Part shown: positions 25,742 to 35,269 of the stretch, piece after piece
How positions within the stretch are numbered: position 1 is the first letter of the stretch
How the letters are laid out: each line of letters begins with the position of its first letter
Assembly (NCBI RefSeq): GCF_002813425.1
Contig: NZ_PHUL01000001.1
Span: forward strand, 1,280,001-1,344,000
DNA from: Cellulophaga sp. RHA19
Lineage (GTDB): Bacteria; Bacteroidota; Bacteroidia; Flavobacteriales; Flavobacteriaceae
Length of the DNA stretch: 64,000 nucleotides
Reading direction: 5' to 3'
Notes under the pieces: model-generated
Seen by the model: only the letters and a program-made list of their open reading frames with translations
What the model was told of the DNA's origin: nothing
The model's database searches: none
Program-made: the position numbers and the translations under genes

Positions 25742-27799
25742 TTACTTAAAATCTTCAGCAGTAACACCTTCGTTAACTTTTATTTCAGTTACGTTAAAGT
25801 CAAACTTCTGTGGTCCCATTGCTTGTTTCCAGATAAAAGGAAATTGTACTCCAGACACTTCTTTGTAATCTGTGTAACTAATAGTAGCGCTACCTTGTGG
25901 GGTTGTTGTAATATCTGCAATTTTTAATCCTGTTTTGGTATTGTAAGCAGCAGATTTAGTATCATTAAACTTAATAACATAGGCTTTGGTTCCGTCAAAA
26001 TCTTCTATGCCAGTTAATGTTGCACCTCCATTTAGGAAATTAAGTTCAGGAAAAGGAGCAGATTCTGCTTTAATAGCAGCTATTTGAGCTTCTTGTAAAT
26101 CCATTTTACGACCTTGAATAACCATAAATCCGCTGTCGCCATCTAATACTTGCTTGCTTACAGAGTTGCCCATCATACTAACATTTTGCATAAATTGGTT
26201 GCTAGTAGTTTTTTTAACTTCTAACAGTAACTCTTGTCCTTGTACTGTTGCCTTAGCTTTTATGTAGTAAGATGTAACGCTTTCTAATTTAGCTTTACCA
26301 CCAATTGCAGCTACATAATCTGCTAAAATTTTATTAGCATCAACACCTTCAGGAATAGCAACGTCGTACTTTGGCTTTTCAACTGCGTTTCCGTATTTGT
26401 CAAAATATTTAACAGGAATAGATTCTCCTTTAAAAGTGACTTTTTCTAAGTTTTCTAAAACTTCACTTCCTTTTCCGGTAACAACAATACGTGCATTAGA
26501 AGATTTAAAATACTTTTTAGCTGCATTTTCTACATCAGCAACAGTAATAGCGTTTATTTTTTCTAAGTATGTTTTGTAGTAGTCTTTGTCTAAGCCTTCA
26601 GTTTCTATGTTAAGTGCATAGCTAGCCATAGTGCTTGGCTTTTCTAGTGCCATAATAAAGTTTCCTATATATGCAGCTTTTGCAGCGCTTAATTCTTTTT
26701 CAGACACTGGTGTGTTTGCTATTTTATCAATTTCGGATAAAATTTCTACTACAGCGCTATCTGTAACGGCGTTACGTACACTTGCATAAGCTCTAAATCT
26801 AGATACTGAGTTTTTGTCGTTTCCAACACTAGAGTAAGCTCCGTAAGTATATGCTTTATCTTCTCTAAGGTTTAAGAATAGCCTAGCAGATCCACCACCA
26901 CCTAAAATACGATTTGCCATTAATGCAGCAAGGTAGTCAGGGTCGCTCTTTTTAAGAGGTACTAAATTTTCAACAGCTACATCAGATTGTACTGCGTTAG
27001 GTACGTCTACAAAGTTAATTTGTGTGTATTGTACATCTTTTGGAGTAGGTAAAGAAAAAGAAGGAGGGGTTGCTTTTGTCCAAGAGACAAAATTGTTCTT
27101 TATTAATTTTTTCACCTCTTTAAAGTCTACATCTCCAATAATAACCATATATGCATTAGCAGGCACAAAATAGTCACTGTAAAACTGCTTCACATCTTTT
27201 AGTGTAATGTTGTTTACAGTTTTTTCTGTTACTTGTTCTCCATATGGATGTTTTTGTCCGTATGCTAAAGTGCTTTGTACGTTTCTAGCTATACTAGCAA
27301 CATTTTTTTCATCAGCTTTTAAGCCGGTTAAAAGCTTTTCTTTCTCTTTGTCAAATTCCTCTTGTGTAAAGTTAGGATTAATACTGGCATCTGCCATTAA
27401 CTCTATAATTCTAGGAAAATATTTGGATAAAGAAGAGGCGGAAGCGCTTTCTGATCCAAAAGACATTCTTGCTCCCATAAAATCTAACTCCTCATTAAAA
27501 TCGTCTTTAGAAATTGTTTTAGAGCCGTTACCTAATAAACTAGAAACAAAAGAGCTAACGCCGGCTTTGTTGCCTTCTGCAACAGGAGCATTATCTATAA
27601 TTAATTGTACAGAAACACGTGGTAGTTTGTGGTTCTCTACAACCATAACCTTAAGTCCGTTTTTAAGTTCAAAACGCTGAGGTTCAGATAGGTTTATTTC
27701 TGGTAGTGGTCCTGCCTTTGGCATTTTACTACGGTCTACTTGTGCTTGTAGGTTAAAAGCAATTAATGCTATAACCAGTAAAGAATATATTTTTTTCAT
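25742..27799 (-). CDS. M16 peptidase-like subunit lacking the zinc motif
   Basis: A 685-residue exported protein: signal peptide (cut after LQAQ), two M16/insulinase domains (about residues 35-440) and an extra C-terminal beta-rich domain of about 200 residues resembling LolA-like lipid-binding folds. The HxxEH zinc motif is missing: the aligned stretch reads GVSSFVSSLLGNGSK. In two-subunit M16 peptidases one subunit is catalytic and the other is not; this is the non-catalytic partner. The frame is open 8 codons further upstream, but ATG at 27799 gives a proper signal peptide and follows the active subunit by 4 bases. Confidence 0.9.
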   Translation of the reverse strand: MKKIYSLLVIALIAFNLQAQVDRSKMPKAGPLPEINLSEPQRFELKNGLKVMVVENHKLPRVSVQLIIDNAPVAEGNKAGVSSFVSSLLGNGSKTISKDDFNEELDFMGARMSFGSESASASSLSKYFPRIIELMADASINPNFTQEEFDKEKEKLLTGLKADEKNVASIARNVQSTLAYGQKHPYGEQVTEKTVNNITLKDVKQFYSDYFVPANAYMVIIGDVDFKEVKKLIKNNFVSWTKATPPSFSLPTPKDVQYTQINFVDVPNAVQSDVAVENLVPLKKSDPDYLAALMANRILGGGGSARLFLNLREDKAYTYGAYSSVGNDKNSVSRFRAYASVRNAVTDSAVVEILSEIDKIANTPVSEKELSAAKAAYIGNFIMALEKPSTMASYALNIETEGLDKDYYKTYLEKINAITVADVENAAKKYFKSSNARIVVTGKGSEVLENLEKVTFKGESIPVKYFDKYGNAVEKPKYDVAIPEGVDANKILADYVAAIGGKAKLESVTSYYIKAKATVQGQELLLEVKKTTSNQFMQNVSMMGNSVSKQVLDGDSGFMVIQGRKMDLQEAQIAAIKAESAPFPELNFLNGGATLTGIEDFDGTKAYVIKFNDTKSAAYNTKTGLKIADITTTPQGSATISYTDYKEVSGVQFPFIWKQAMGPQKFDFNVTEIKVNEGVTAEDFK

Positions 27800-27803
27800 T
27801 TTA

Positions 27804-29126
27804 TTAGTTTTCAGGTTTTGCAACAGGTAAGTATTCTAATTCTACGCGTTGGTTAGGCTTAAGGTATTTGTTGGCTACATTTTTAATATCTTCTCTGGTA
27901 ATAGCTCTGTAGATTTCTATTTCAGTATTAATTAAATTTGTGTCGCCGTACAACATATAGTTTCTTGCTAAAGAGTTAGCAATACCTTCTACGCCACTGT
28001 TAGAGTTAACAAAGTTGTTCTCGAACTTATTTTGTAATTTTTGATAATCTTTTTCTGTAATTAACTCTGTTTGTAGTTTTGCAATTTCTTTATCAAATTC
28101 AGCAATTAAATCATTTAAAGATGTTTCTCCTAAAGGTAAGGCTCCTATAATGTAAGAACCATAATCTTCCTGTGAATTATTGAATGCAAAAACTTGTAAA
28201 GCCATTTTTTTGTCATCTACTAAGCTCTTGTATAATTTAGAGCTTTTTCCGCTAGTTAAGTATGTAGATATCATATCTAATACGTATGCATCTTTTTCTG
28301 TGTTAGCAGGGGTTCTGTAAGCAGTAAAAATTGCAGGGATTTGTATGTTAGGGTCGTTGTAGCTAGCCTTAATTGTTTTTGTTATAGGCTCTTCTGTGTA
28401 CTTGTTTCTTTTTATTTCTTTGCCTCTAGGAATAGGTCCAAAATAATCTTGAATCATTTTTTTAGTGCTAGCAACTTCAAAATCACCCGCTATAACTAAA
28501 ACGGCATTATTAGGTACGTAGTAAATTTTATTAAAATCCTGAAAATCTTCTAAAGTAGCATTTGCTAAATGCTCTAAAGAGCCAATAGTTTGCCATTTGT
28601 AAGGGTGATTTTTAAATAAGTTAATACCTATTTGTTCTTGAAATTTACCGTAAGGTGAATTGTCTACACGCATACGCTTTTCTTCTTGTACAACCTCTTT
28701 TTGTGTATCTACACCTATTTGATTAATTACCGGATGCATTAATCTTTCAGATTCTAGCCATAATCCTAATTCTAATTTGTTAGAAGGAAAAACTTCGTAG
28801 TAGTATGTACGGTCTTGTGTTGTGTTTGCATTGTTAGTTCCTCCGTTAGATGAAACTATTTCAAACCACTTGCCACGCTCTATGTTCTTTGTTCCTTCAA
28901 AAAGTAAATGCTCAAAAAAATGTGCAAAACCTGTTTTTTCTGGATTTTCATCTTTGGCACCTACGTGGTACATAACAGAAGTTGTTACAATAGGAGCTGT
29001 GTTGTCTTGATGCAAAATAACGTGCATGCCGTTATCAAGATCATATTCTTCAAAAGCAACTTGCTGTGCTTGCATCGTAAACGCTGCACAGAAAAGAGTT
29101 GCGGATAGGAATAAATTTCTTTTCAT
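27804..29126 (-). CDS. M16 zinc peptidase, catalytic subunit
   Basis: A 440-residue exported peptidase with a signal peptide (cut near MQAQQ) and two M16 domains. The inverted zinc motif is His69-Phe-Phe-Glu72-His73 in FAHFFEHLLFEGT, and a downstream glutamate (VVQEEKRMR) completes the site. It probably clears short peptides in the periplasm. It is the first gene of a two-gene operon with the inactive partner. Confidence 0.93.
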   Translation of the reverse strand: MKRNLFLSATLFCAAFTMQAQQVAFEEYDLDNGMHVILHQDNTAPIVTTSVMYHVGAKDENPEKTGFAHFFEHLLFEGTKNIERGKWFEIVSSNGGTNNANTTQDRTYYYEVFPSNKLELGLWLESERLMHPVINQIGVDTQKEVVQEEKRMRVDNSPYGKFQEQIGINLFKNHPYKWQTIGSLEHLANATLEDFQDFNKIYYVPNNAVLVIAGDFEVASTKKMIQDYFGPIPRGKEIKRNKYTEEPITKTIKASYNDPNIQIPAIFTAYRTPANTEKDAYVLDMISTYLTSGKSSKLYKSLVDDKKMALQVFAFNNSQEDYGSYIIGALPLGETSLNDLIAEFDKEIAKLQTELITEKDYQKLQNKFENNFVNSNSGVEGIANSLARNYMLYGDTNLINTEIEIYRAITREDIKNVANKYLKPNQRVELEYLPVAKPEN

Positions 29127-29347
29127 TTTTAATAGTGTTTTATTTAGTTAAATCATAAGTCTAAAATTACTGGATTTGTTACATATTTAGATGAAAAAAA
29201 TAGAAAAAAAGAAGAAAATACTTTCAATATTTGGTTTTAAAGCCTTCAGAAGATGCAAAAAACAGTTTTAAAATACGGAGATTATTAGAGGTTAATAGTG
29301 TGCTGTCTTTTTTTTATAAAATAGCTTGTAAGTTAAGGAATTAGCAG

Positions 29348-29355
29348 TATATTTG
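29348..29355 (+). promoter_or_regulatory. rplU promoter, -7 element
   Basis: TATATTTG matches TAnnTTTG, about 60 bases before the rplU ATG. The 290-base divergent gap 29127-29416 otherwise shows no recognisable feature. Confidence 0.6.
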
Positions 29356-29416
29356 CATCCGCTTATTTAGGTAGGCAAGTTCATTAAATTAAACATAATT
29401 AATTAATACACAAGCT

Positions 29417-30052
29417 ATGTATGCAATTGTAGAGATAGCAGGGCAGCAATTTAAAGTTGCGAAAGATCAAAAAGTGTATGTTCACCGTTTACAAACTGAA
29501 GAAGGTCAAAAGGTAACTTTTGATAACGTTCTTTTGTTAGAGAATGGAAAGGACATTACTATTGGCGCCCCAGCTATAGACGGAGCCGCTGTTGAGGCAA
29601 AAGTCGTGAAGCACCTTAAAGGTGACAAAGTTATCGTCTTTAAAAAGAAAAGACGTAAAGGGTATAAAGTGAAAAATGGTCACCGTCAGTATTTAACGGA
29701 GATTGTTATTGAAAACATTTTAGCCTCTGGTGCAAAGAAAGCTGCACCAAAGAAAGAAGCTGCTCCTAAAGCAGAAGCTAAAAAAGCTGCACCAAAGAAA
29801 TCTGCAAAAGCAGACGATTTGAAAAAGGTTGAAGGAATTGGACCTAAAATTGCAGAAACATTAGCTGCGGCAGGAATATCAACTTTTGCTGAATTAGCAA
29901 AAACTGATGCTGCTAAAATTTCTGAAATCATTGCAGACGTTCGTGGTAACCACGTAACTGATACGTGGCCAGCACAAGCTAAATTAGCTGCTGACGGTAA
30001 ATGGGATGAGTTAAAGAAATGGCAAGATGAATTAGACGGTGGTAAAGCATAA
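29417..30052 (+). CDS. rplU: Ribosomal protein L21 with C-terminal helix-hairpin-helix extension
   Basis: A 211-residue protein. Residues 1-104 are a complete L21 (bL21), including GQQFKVAKDQ and the basic FKKKRRKGYKVKNGHRQ region that contacts 23S rRNA. A Lys/Ala/Pro linker (105-132) leads to a helix-hairpin-helix domain (133 to about 195; LKKVEGIGPKIAETLAAAGI) of the type that binds nucleic acid. L21 is usually about 100-105 residues, so the extension doubles it. Similar extended L21 proteins occur in flavobacteria; the function of the extra domain is unknown to me. It is followed by rpmA. Confidence 0.95.
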   Translation: MYAIVEIAGQQFKVAKDQKVYVHRLQTEEGQKVTFDNVLLLENGKDITIGAPAIDGAAVEAKVVKHLKGDKVIVFKKKRRKGYKVKNGHRQYLTEIVIENILASGAKKAAPKKEAAPKAEAKKAAPKKSAKADDLKKVEGIGPKIAETLAAAGISTFAELAKTDAAKISEIIADVRGNHVTDTWPAQAKLAADGKWDELKKWQDELDGGKA

Positions 30053-30094
30053 TTGCATTATCATTTAAGTATAACAAAATAAAACCTAGAAATT

Positions 30095-30355
30095 ATGGCA
30101 CATAAGAAAGGTGTTGGTAGTTCGAAAAACGGTAGAGAATCAGAATCGAAACGTTTAGGAGTTAAAATTTTTGGTGGTCAAGCAGCTATCGCAGGAAATA
30201 TTCTTGTAAGACAGCGTGGTACTAAGCATAATCCAGGAGATAATGTTTATGCTGGTAAAGACCATACTTTACATGCTAAAGTAGACGGTATTGTAAAGTT
30301 TCAGAAAAAAGCAGGTGGTAAGTCTTATGTCTCTGTAGAGGCATTTGAAGCTTAA
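30095..30355 (+). CDS. rpmA: Ribosomal protein L27
   Basis: An 86-residue bL27. [22 protein letters not shown] and [18 protein letters not shown] are diagnostic; the N-terminal tail reaches the peptidyl-transferase centre. There is no N-terminal propeptide as seen in Firmicutes. It is co-transcribed with rplU and ends at a terminator. Confidence 0.97.
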   Translation: MAHKKGVGSSKNGRESESKRLGVKIFGGQAAIAGNILVRQRGTKHNPGDNVYAGKDHTLHAKVDGIVKFQKKAGGKSYVSVEAFEA

Positions 30356-30380
30356 GAAACTAGCTTAAAATTCTATAAAT

Positions 30381-30411
30381 AGCTCTTCCTTTTACAAGGA
30401 AGGGCTTTTTG
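30381..30411 (+). terminator. Terminator after rpmA
   Basis: An 11-pair stem with one G-U pair (30381-30391 with 30396-30406), loop TTAC, then a T-run. Confidence 0.88.
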
Positions 30412-30497
30412 TGTTTTTAATATTTATTAGATTTTTTGCGTGCTTTAAGTTTAATTAAGCTTAAGCGGTGAGTAGTTTTTTATATTAAATAAGAATA

Positions 30498-30535
30498 AAA
30501 AAGGGGTAACATAAAATGTTACCCCTTTTTAAATT
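30498..30535 (-). terminator. Terminator of the SDR reductase gene (symmetric)
   Basis: A perfect 14-bp stem (30498-30511 with 30517-30530) has A and T runs on both sides. It lies 15-50 bases past the stop of the minus-strand SDR gene; the + strand rplU-rpmA operon already has its own terminator. Confidence 0.83.
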
Positions 30536-30549
30536 TAAGTGTGGTTATA

Positions 30550-31653
30550 CTACCATTTCTGGTTTCTAAAATTTTTAAGCTTTGCAAACTCTACTGTATT
30601 TGCTAGGTATTGCTCTAAGTCGTATTTAGGTATGGGTAAAATACTTTCTAGTAAAGATGTGTCCCATTCATATGGTTTAGACGTTAAATAGGGGTTTAAG
30701 TGTACGCCAATAGTCTCGTAGTAAAATTGTTCTAATTTAGATTCAAAACCTGCTGCTTTGGTAATAATATCTTGTGTAATATTGTACGAGGTAAAATCTA
30801 CCGTATCTAAAATTTTAGAAATACCGTTGCTAATGTTAGTTGCTTTGTTGTGTACAATATTTAATTGTTTTACATCAGTGTCAAAAACCTTCACAATAAC
30901 TTTGGCGGCGTAATCTGTAGGTATAATGTTAAGTCCGCTATCTGCATTTGCAGTAATTCTTATGTGCTCCTTTGATGGGGTGTTGTAAAAGAACTTAGCA
31001 AATAGGTAAAACACCATATACTTAGAGATGAAGTAGCTTGGATTGTCCATAGCATTACCGCCTAGAACACTGGGTCTTAGTATTTGTAATGGTATGCTGT
31101 TTTTTTTGCTTGCTTCAGTTAAAAATTTTTCTGATGCGTGTTTAGAAGCTTCGTAGAAATTACGGTAGGTTCCGCCTTCAATTTTTATATAATCATCACC
31201 TATAATTCCACCTAAATCACCAATAGAAAAAGCGGTACTTATGTATATAAATTTTTTTAAGTATGGTAAATATGCGTTGTAAATAGACTTGGTAAAGTTA
31301 AAATTTTCTTCAAAAATTTCATCTTTATTCGCAGGGTCTACAGATAAGTTTACAAAGCCAGCGGAGTGTATAAAAAAATACTTTTCTTGTTGGTTTAAAT
31401 AGGTATTTGGTTTTAAAATGTCTGATGCGTCAATAACCTTAATTTTAGAGACAACAGCTTCTAAATTATCTTTTATAAACTGTGGAGCATATTCGCTCTT
31501 TAGCATATTAGTTACTCTTTCTAATGGAGCGGTTAAACCTTTTTTACGAACCAATAGATACACCTTATTAATTTGGTTGTATTTTGTTTCAAAAAGAGTG
31601 TGTAAAACTTTAGAGCCTAAGGTGCCTGTTGCTCCTGTTAAGATAATATTCAT
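30550..31653 (-). CDS. Extended SDR / thioester-reductase-like protein
   Basis: A 367-residue NAD(P)-binding protein: Rossmann motif GATGTLGSK at the N-terminus and the active-site YxxxK in YEASKHASEK. The pattern (LTGATGTLGSKVL, IHSAGFVNL, ILRPSVLGG) matches the NAD_binding_4 / fatty acyl-CoA reductase and carboxylate-reductase terminal domain group, which reduces acyl thioesters. No adenylation or carrier domain is attached. It stands alone before sahH; a terminator in the 99-base gap separates the two genes. Confidence 0.77.
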   Translation of the reverse strand: MNIILTGATGTLGSKVLHTLFETKYNQINKVYLLVRKKGLTAPLERVTNMLKSEYAPQFIKDNLEAVVSKIKVIDASDILKPNTYLNQQEKYFFIHSAGFVNLSVDPANKDEIFEENFNFTKSIYNAYLPYLKKFIYISTAFSIGDLGGIIGDDYIKIEGGTYRNFYEASKHASEKFLTEASKKNSIPLQILRPSVLGGNAMDNPSYFISKYMVFYLFAKFFYNTPSKEHIRITANADSGLNIIPTDYAAKVIVKVFDTDVKQLNIVHNKATNISNGISKILDTVDFTSYNITQDIITKAAGFESKLEQFYYETIGVHLNPYLTSKPYEWDTSLLESILPIPKYDLEQYLANTVEFAKLKNFRNQKW

Positions 31654-31683
31654 TACTGTTATTGTGTAAGTAAGGTTTGTGTA

Positions 31684-31728
31684 TAAAAAAGCTCTTTTCC
31701 AAATAGATTTATATATAGGAAAAGAGCT
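31684..31728 (-). terminator. Terminator after S-adenosylhomocysteinase
   Basis: An 11-bp stem (31690-31700 with 31718-31728) is followed on the minus strand by T6. Confidence 0.85.
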
Positions 31729-31752
31729 AAGTTATTTTATAGTGCTAAAAAA

Positions 31753-33069
31753 TTAGTATCTGTAATGTTCTGGCTTGTATGGGCCTTCTACTGTTACACC
31801 AATATAACTAGCCTGATCTTCTTTTAACTCAGTAAGTTCAACGCCAATTTTAGCTAAGTGTAATTTGGCTACTTTTTCATCTAAAGCTTTTGGTAGCATA
31901 TAAACATCGTTTCCGTATGCTTCTTTGTTGTTCCAAAGTTCTATTTGAGCTAAAGTTTGGTTTGTAAAAGAGTTACTCATTACAAAACTAGGATGTCCTG
32001 TAGCGCAACCTAAGTTTACCAAACGACCTTCTGCTAAAAGAATAATGTCTTTACCGTTTATAGTGTATTTATCAACCTGTGGCTTAATAGTGTTTTTGGT
32101 ATCGCCGTGCTTCTCGTTTAACCATCCAACTTGGATTTCGTTATCAAAGTGACCAATGTTACAAACAATAGTTTTGTCTTTCATAGCCTCAAAATGCTCA
32201 GCACGTACAATATCTTTGTTACCAGTTGTTGTAATAATAATGTCAGCATTACCAACAACAGTCTCTAGTCTTTTTACTTCAAAACCGTCCATTGCAGCTT
32301 GTAATGCGCAAATTGGATCAATTTCTGTAACTGTTACTATAGAGCCTGCGCCTTTAAAAGAGGCAGCAGTACCTTTACCAACATCACCATAACCACAAAC
32401 AACAACACGCTTACCAGCTAACATAACATCTGTAGCTCTACGTATAGCATCTACAGCAGATTCTTTACAACCGTATTTGTTATCAAATTTAGATTTAGTA
32501 ACAGAATCATTTACGTTAATTGCAGGCATTGGTAATGTACCATTTTTAACGCGCTCGTAAAGTCTGTGTACACCAGTTGTAGTTTCTTCAGATAAACCAT
32601 TAATGCCTTCTGCTAACTCTGGATATTTATCTAAAACCATATTAGTTAAATCTCCACCATCATCCAATATCATATTTAAAGGCTTGCGATCTTCGCCAAA
32701 AAATAAAGTTTGTTCTATACACCAGTCAAACTCTTCTTCTGTCATATCTTTCCAAGCATAAACAGCAGTTCCTGCAGCAGCAATTGCAGCGGCAGCTTGG
32801 TCTTGAGTAGAAAAAATGTTACATGAACTCCAAGTAACCTCTGCTCCTAAAGCTTGTAAAGTTTCTATTAAAACGGCAGTTTGTATTGTCATATGCAAGC
32901 AACCTGCAATTCTAGCACCTTTAAGAGGCTGAGAATCTTTGTACTCTTCTCTTAAAGACATTAAACCTGGCATTTCTGCTTCAGCTAATTCAATTTCTTT
33001 TCTTCCCCAATCTGCTAGAGAAATATCTTTTACCTTATTTGGTACGTAAGCAACTGTATTTGAGCTCAT
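31753..33069 (-). CDS. ahcY: S-adenosylhomocysteinase
   Basis: A 438-residue enzyme that splits S-adenosylhomocysteine into homocysteine and adenosine, clearing the inhibitor made by methyltransferases. The NAD-binding motif [11 protein letters not shown], the DDGGDLTNM segment, [13 protein letters not shown] (with the active-site Lys/Asp) and the C-terminal YKPEHYRY are all diagnostic. Its leader of about 100 nt begins from a consensus -7 element. Confidence 0.97.
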   Translation of the reverse strand: MSSNTVAYVPNKVKDISLADWGRKEIELAEAEMPGLMSLREEYKDSQPLKGARIAGCLHMTIQTAVLIETLQALGAEVTWSSCNIFSTQDQAAAAIAAAGTAVYAWKDMTEEEFDWCIEQTLFFGEDRKPLNMILDDGGDLTNMVLDKYPELAEGINGLSEETTTGVHRLYERVKNGTLPMPAINVNDSVTKSKFDNKYGCKESAVDAIRRATDVMLAGKRVVVCGYGDVGKGTAASFKGAGSIVTVTEIDPICALQAAMDGFEVKRLETVVGNADIIITTTGNKDIVRAEHFEAMKDKTIVCNIGHFDNEIQVGWLNEKHGDTKNTIKPQVDKYTINGKDIILLAEGRLVNLGCATGHPSFVMSNSFTNQTLAQIELWNNKEAYGNDVYMLPKALDEKVAKLHLAKIGVELTELKEDQASYIGVTVEGPYKPEHYRY

Positions 33070-33171
33070 TTTTTCTTTTTTTCGTATTTTTAATAAAAAG
33101 AAACACTTTGGCGTAGCGTTTTAAATAGTTAAATTCGCTTACCAATACTATTTCATTTGCCTTAAGCAGTG

Positions 33172-33179
33172 CAAAGATA
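33172..33179 (-). promoter_or_regulatory. ahcY promoter, -7 element
   Basis: TATCTTTG on the minus strand, about 100 bases before the ahcY ATG. Confidence 0.62.
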
Positions 33180-33199
33180 CTAATATCTTAAATAATGCT

Positions 33200-33835
33200 A
33201 TGCCTCTTTACAAAACTATAACAGTAAACAATACCACAAAACTCTACATTTGGAAAATAGAAGAGTCTGAGGCGGAATTAGCTGATCCAATTACACTTAC
33301 AGATCATTGTCAAAATAGATTAAGTGGAATGAAATCTGATATGCATAGAAAAGGTTTTTTAAGTATTAGGCATTTGCTTAAACAAGCTGGTTATACAGAT
33401 TTTGATTTGAGATATGATGAGGTAGGAAAACCACATCTAAAAGACGGTAATTTTATATCAATAACACATTCTCATCACTTTACAGGCATTATTATTAGTG
33501 AGGCAGAAGAGGTTGGTATTGATATAGAAATGCAGCGTGATAAAATTTTAAAAATAGCGCATAAATTTACTCCAATTGAAGAATATAAAACCATAGCCAA
33601 TGTATCTGCTTTACTGCAAAAGTTAACTGTAGTTTGGGGAGCAAAAGAATCGCTTTATAAAATTTATGCACAAAAAGGATTAAGTTTTTTACATCATATA
33701 AATGTAAAAGATTTTACGTTTGCAGATGAGCAAACAACAGCAGAGATTTTATACCAAGGAGCATCTTCATTTTACAATGTAGCTTTTTTAGAATTTGAGG
33801 GTTTTACATGTGTTTATGCATTAAAAACAACATAG
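33200..33835 (+). CDS. 4'-phosphopantetheinyl transferase-family protein
   Basis: A 211-residue Sfp/AcpT-type protein that transfers phosphopantetheine from CoA to carrier proteins. The Mg-binding motif is GIDIE (Asp108, Glu110) and the second motif is WGAKESLYK (Trp146, Lys149, Glu150, Lys154). A basic RKGFLSIRHLL region resembles the CoA-binding start of the family. It probably activates a secondary-metabolism or fatty-acid carrier; none is nearby. It diverges from ahcY. Confidence 0.88.
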   Translation: MPLYKTITVNNTTKLYIWKIEESEAELADPITLTDHCQNRLSGMKSDMHRKGFLSIRHLLKQAGYTDFDLRYDEVGKPHLKDGNFISITHSHHFTGIIISEAEEVGIDIEMQRDKILKIAHKFTPIEEYKTIANVSALLQKLTVVWGAKESLYKIYAQKGLSFLHHINVKDFTFADEQTTAEILYQGASSFYNVAFLEFEGFTCVYALKTT

Positions 33836-33865
33836 ACTTACTAATTTATTACTAATAATTTTACA

Positions 33866-34126
33866 ATGAATATTTCTGTAGAACTTACATTTTCACCGCT
33901 TCAAGATACGTTTGAAGAGCATATAATTAATTTTATTAAAAAACTAAGAACATCTGGATTAACAATTTTAGAAAACCCATTAAGTACCCAAGTTTACGGA
34001 GATTATGATGAGGTAATGCAGGTCTTAAACACAGAAATTAAAGAAGCATTTGATTTAATGGATAAAGGATTGCTTTTTATGAAAATTGTAAAATCTGACA
34101 GAAGCGATTATGAGCCACATTTTTGA
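33866..34126 (+). CDS. MTH1187/YkoF-like thiamine-binding-family protein
   Basis: An 86-residue soluble protein that resembles the MTH1187/YkoF-like family: an alternating beta-alpha ferredoxin-like unit starting ISVELTFSPLQDTFEEHI and containing LSTQVYGDYDEVMQVLN. Members of this family bind thiamine or related ligands. It overlaps the PnuC/PnuT transporter by 17 bases and is the first gene of the run that precedes the TPP-riboswitch-controlled receptor. The family call rests on shape and context, so it is moderate. Confidence 0.65.
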   Translation: MNISVELTFSPLQDTFEEHIINFIKKLRTSGLTILENPLSTQVYGDYDEVMQVLNTEIKEAFDLMDKGLLFMKIVKSDRSDYEPHF

Positions 34127-34748
34127 TTGGATTTTTGCGCAGTATAATGGCGTGCCAACACATTTAATAGTTTTAGAATCTATTGGTGTTTTGTTTGGGT
34201 TGCTAAGTGTTATTTACTCTAAAAGAGAAAACATATTGGTTTTTCCAACAGGTATTATTAGCACCGCTATTTTTGTGTATATATTACTAGTGTATGGACT
34301 GTTGGGTGATATGATGATAAATGCATATTATTTTTCTATGAGTATCTATGGTTGGTACATTTGGACAAGAAAAGTAGATGCTAATCATTTTATACCAATA
34401 ACCACAACTACAGTTAAAGATAAAAAATGGTCCGTATTTTTATTTGTATTTACTGTTGTGTTTGTAGCCTTGATTTATTTATTTTTTGATAAATTTAATA
34501 GCTGGACCGCTTATGTAGACACATTTACTACAGCAATTTTCTTTGTGGGTATGTGGTTAATGGCGAAAAAGAAGATAGAAAACTGGATATATTGGATTAT
34601 AGGAGATATAATTTCTGTTCCATTGTATCTTTATAAAGGGCTTGTTTTTACGGCCTTACAATATTTTGTTTTTACAGGAGTAGCAATTTTAGGATATTTA
34701 GCATGGAAGAAAAGTATAGGCAAAAGCCCACAGACGTTATTAAAGTAG
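34110..34748 (+). CDS. PnuC-family vitamin transporter (nicotinamide riboside or thiamine)
   Basis: A 212-residue membrane protein with about seven transmembrane helices and the PnuC-family motif YGWYIW (near residue 77-82) followed by NSWTAYVDTFTTA and NWIYWIIGDIISVPLYLYKG. PnuC transporters take up nicotinamide riboside; the PnuT subfamily takes up thiamine in Bacteroidota. Context points both ways: a thiamine-binding-like protein upstream and a TPP riboswitch downstream, but a NadR-like kinase fused by a 46-base overlap at its 3' end. I therefore leave the substrate open. Confidence 0.85.
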   Translation: MSHIFDWIFAQYNGVPTHLIVLESIGVLFGLLSVIYSKRENILVFPTGIISTAIFVYILLVYGLLGDMMINAYYFSMSIYGWYIWTRKVDANHFIPITTTTVKDKKWSVFLFVFTVVFVALIYLFFDKFNSWTAYVDTFTTAIFFVGMWLMAKKKIENWIYWIIGDIISVPLYLYKGLVFTALQYFVFTGVAILGYLAWKKSIGKSPQTLLK

Positions 34749-35269
34749 TTTTGTTTGGGCCAGAGTCTACTGGTAAAACAACGCTGTCAGAACAATTAGC
34801 AAGGCATTACCATTCTGTTTGGGTCCCAGAGTATGCTAGGGAGTATTTACAAGATAAATGGAACAACGAACGTAAAACCTGTGAACCCAAAGACCTTTTG
34901 CCAATTGCAGAAGGACAAATGAGAATTGAGAACAGCCTAGCTGAAAAAGCAACAGATGTTCTTATTTGTGATACAGATTTGTTAGAGACAAAAGTATACT
35001 CAGAAGCCTATTACATTGGCACTTGTGATCCTGTTTTAGAAAAATACGCTTTAGAAAATACGTACGATTTATACTTTTTAACCTATATAGACGTTCCTTG
35101 GGAGGCAGATGATTTAAGAGATAAGCCAGGAGAGCGCCAAGAAATGTTTAATTTTTTTGAGCAAACATTGCTAAAGTATAACAGGAATTTTATTACTTTA
35201 AGGGGCGGTAAGGCAGAAAGACTAGCTACAGCAGTAGCAGCAATAGACAAAATATTAAAAAATAGATGA
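34703..35269 (+). CDS. NadR-like P-loop ATPase/kinase
   Basis: A 188-residue protein with a Walker A GPESTGKTT (residues 19-27), a region VWVPEYAREYL typical of the NadR C-terminal kinase, and ICDTDLLETKVYSE as the Walker B region. NadR's kinase domain phosphorylates nicotinamide riboside; this protein has only that domain. It overlaps the transporter gene by 46 bases and DUF4301 by 4, so the three are translationally linked. Trapping of the imported vitamin by phosphorylation is the expected role; the vitamin could be nicotinamide riboside or thiamine. Confidence 0.82.
   Translation: MEEKYRQKPTDVIKVVLFGPESTGKTTLSEQLARHYHSVWVPEYAREYLQDKWNNERKTCEPKDLLPIAEGQMRIENSLAEKATDVLICDTDLLETKVYSEAYYIGTCDPVLEKYALENTYDLYFLTYIDVPWEADDLRDKPGERQEMFNFFEQTLLKYNRNFITLRGGKAERLATAVAAIDKILKNR

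Noticed and set aside
27207..27680. 157-codon + strand frame
   Set aside because: It lies fully within the M16 subunit gene on the opposite strand, whose protein is conserved; the antisense product is Ser/Leu-rich and featureless.
25742..27799. Treating the second M16 gene as a pseudogene because it lacks HxxEH
   Set aside because: It is full length and paired with an active subunit, a normal arrangement in two-subunit M16 peptidases.
34110..35269. Firm assignment of the transporter and kinase to nicotinamide riboside or to thiamine
   Set aside because: Context supports both and I could not separate the subfamilies by motif alone, so the substrate is left open.
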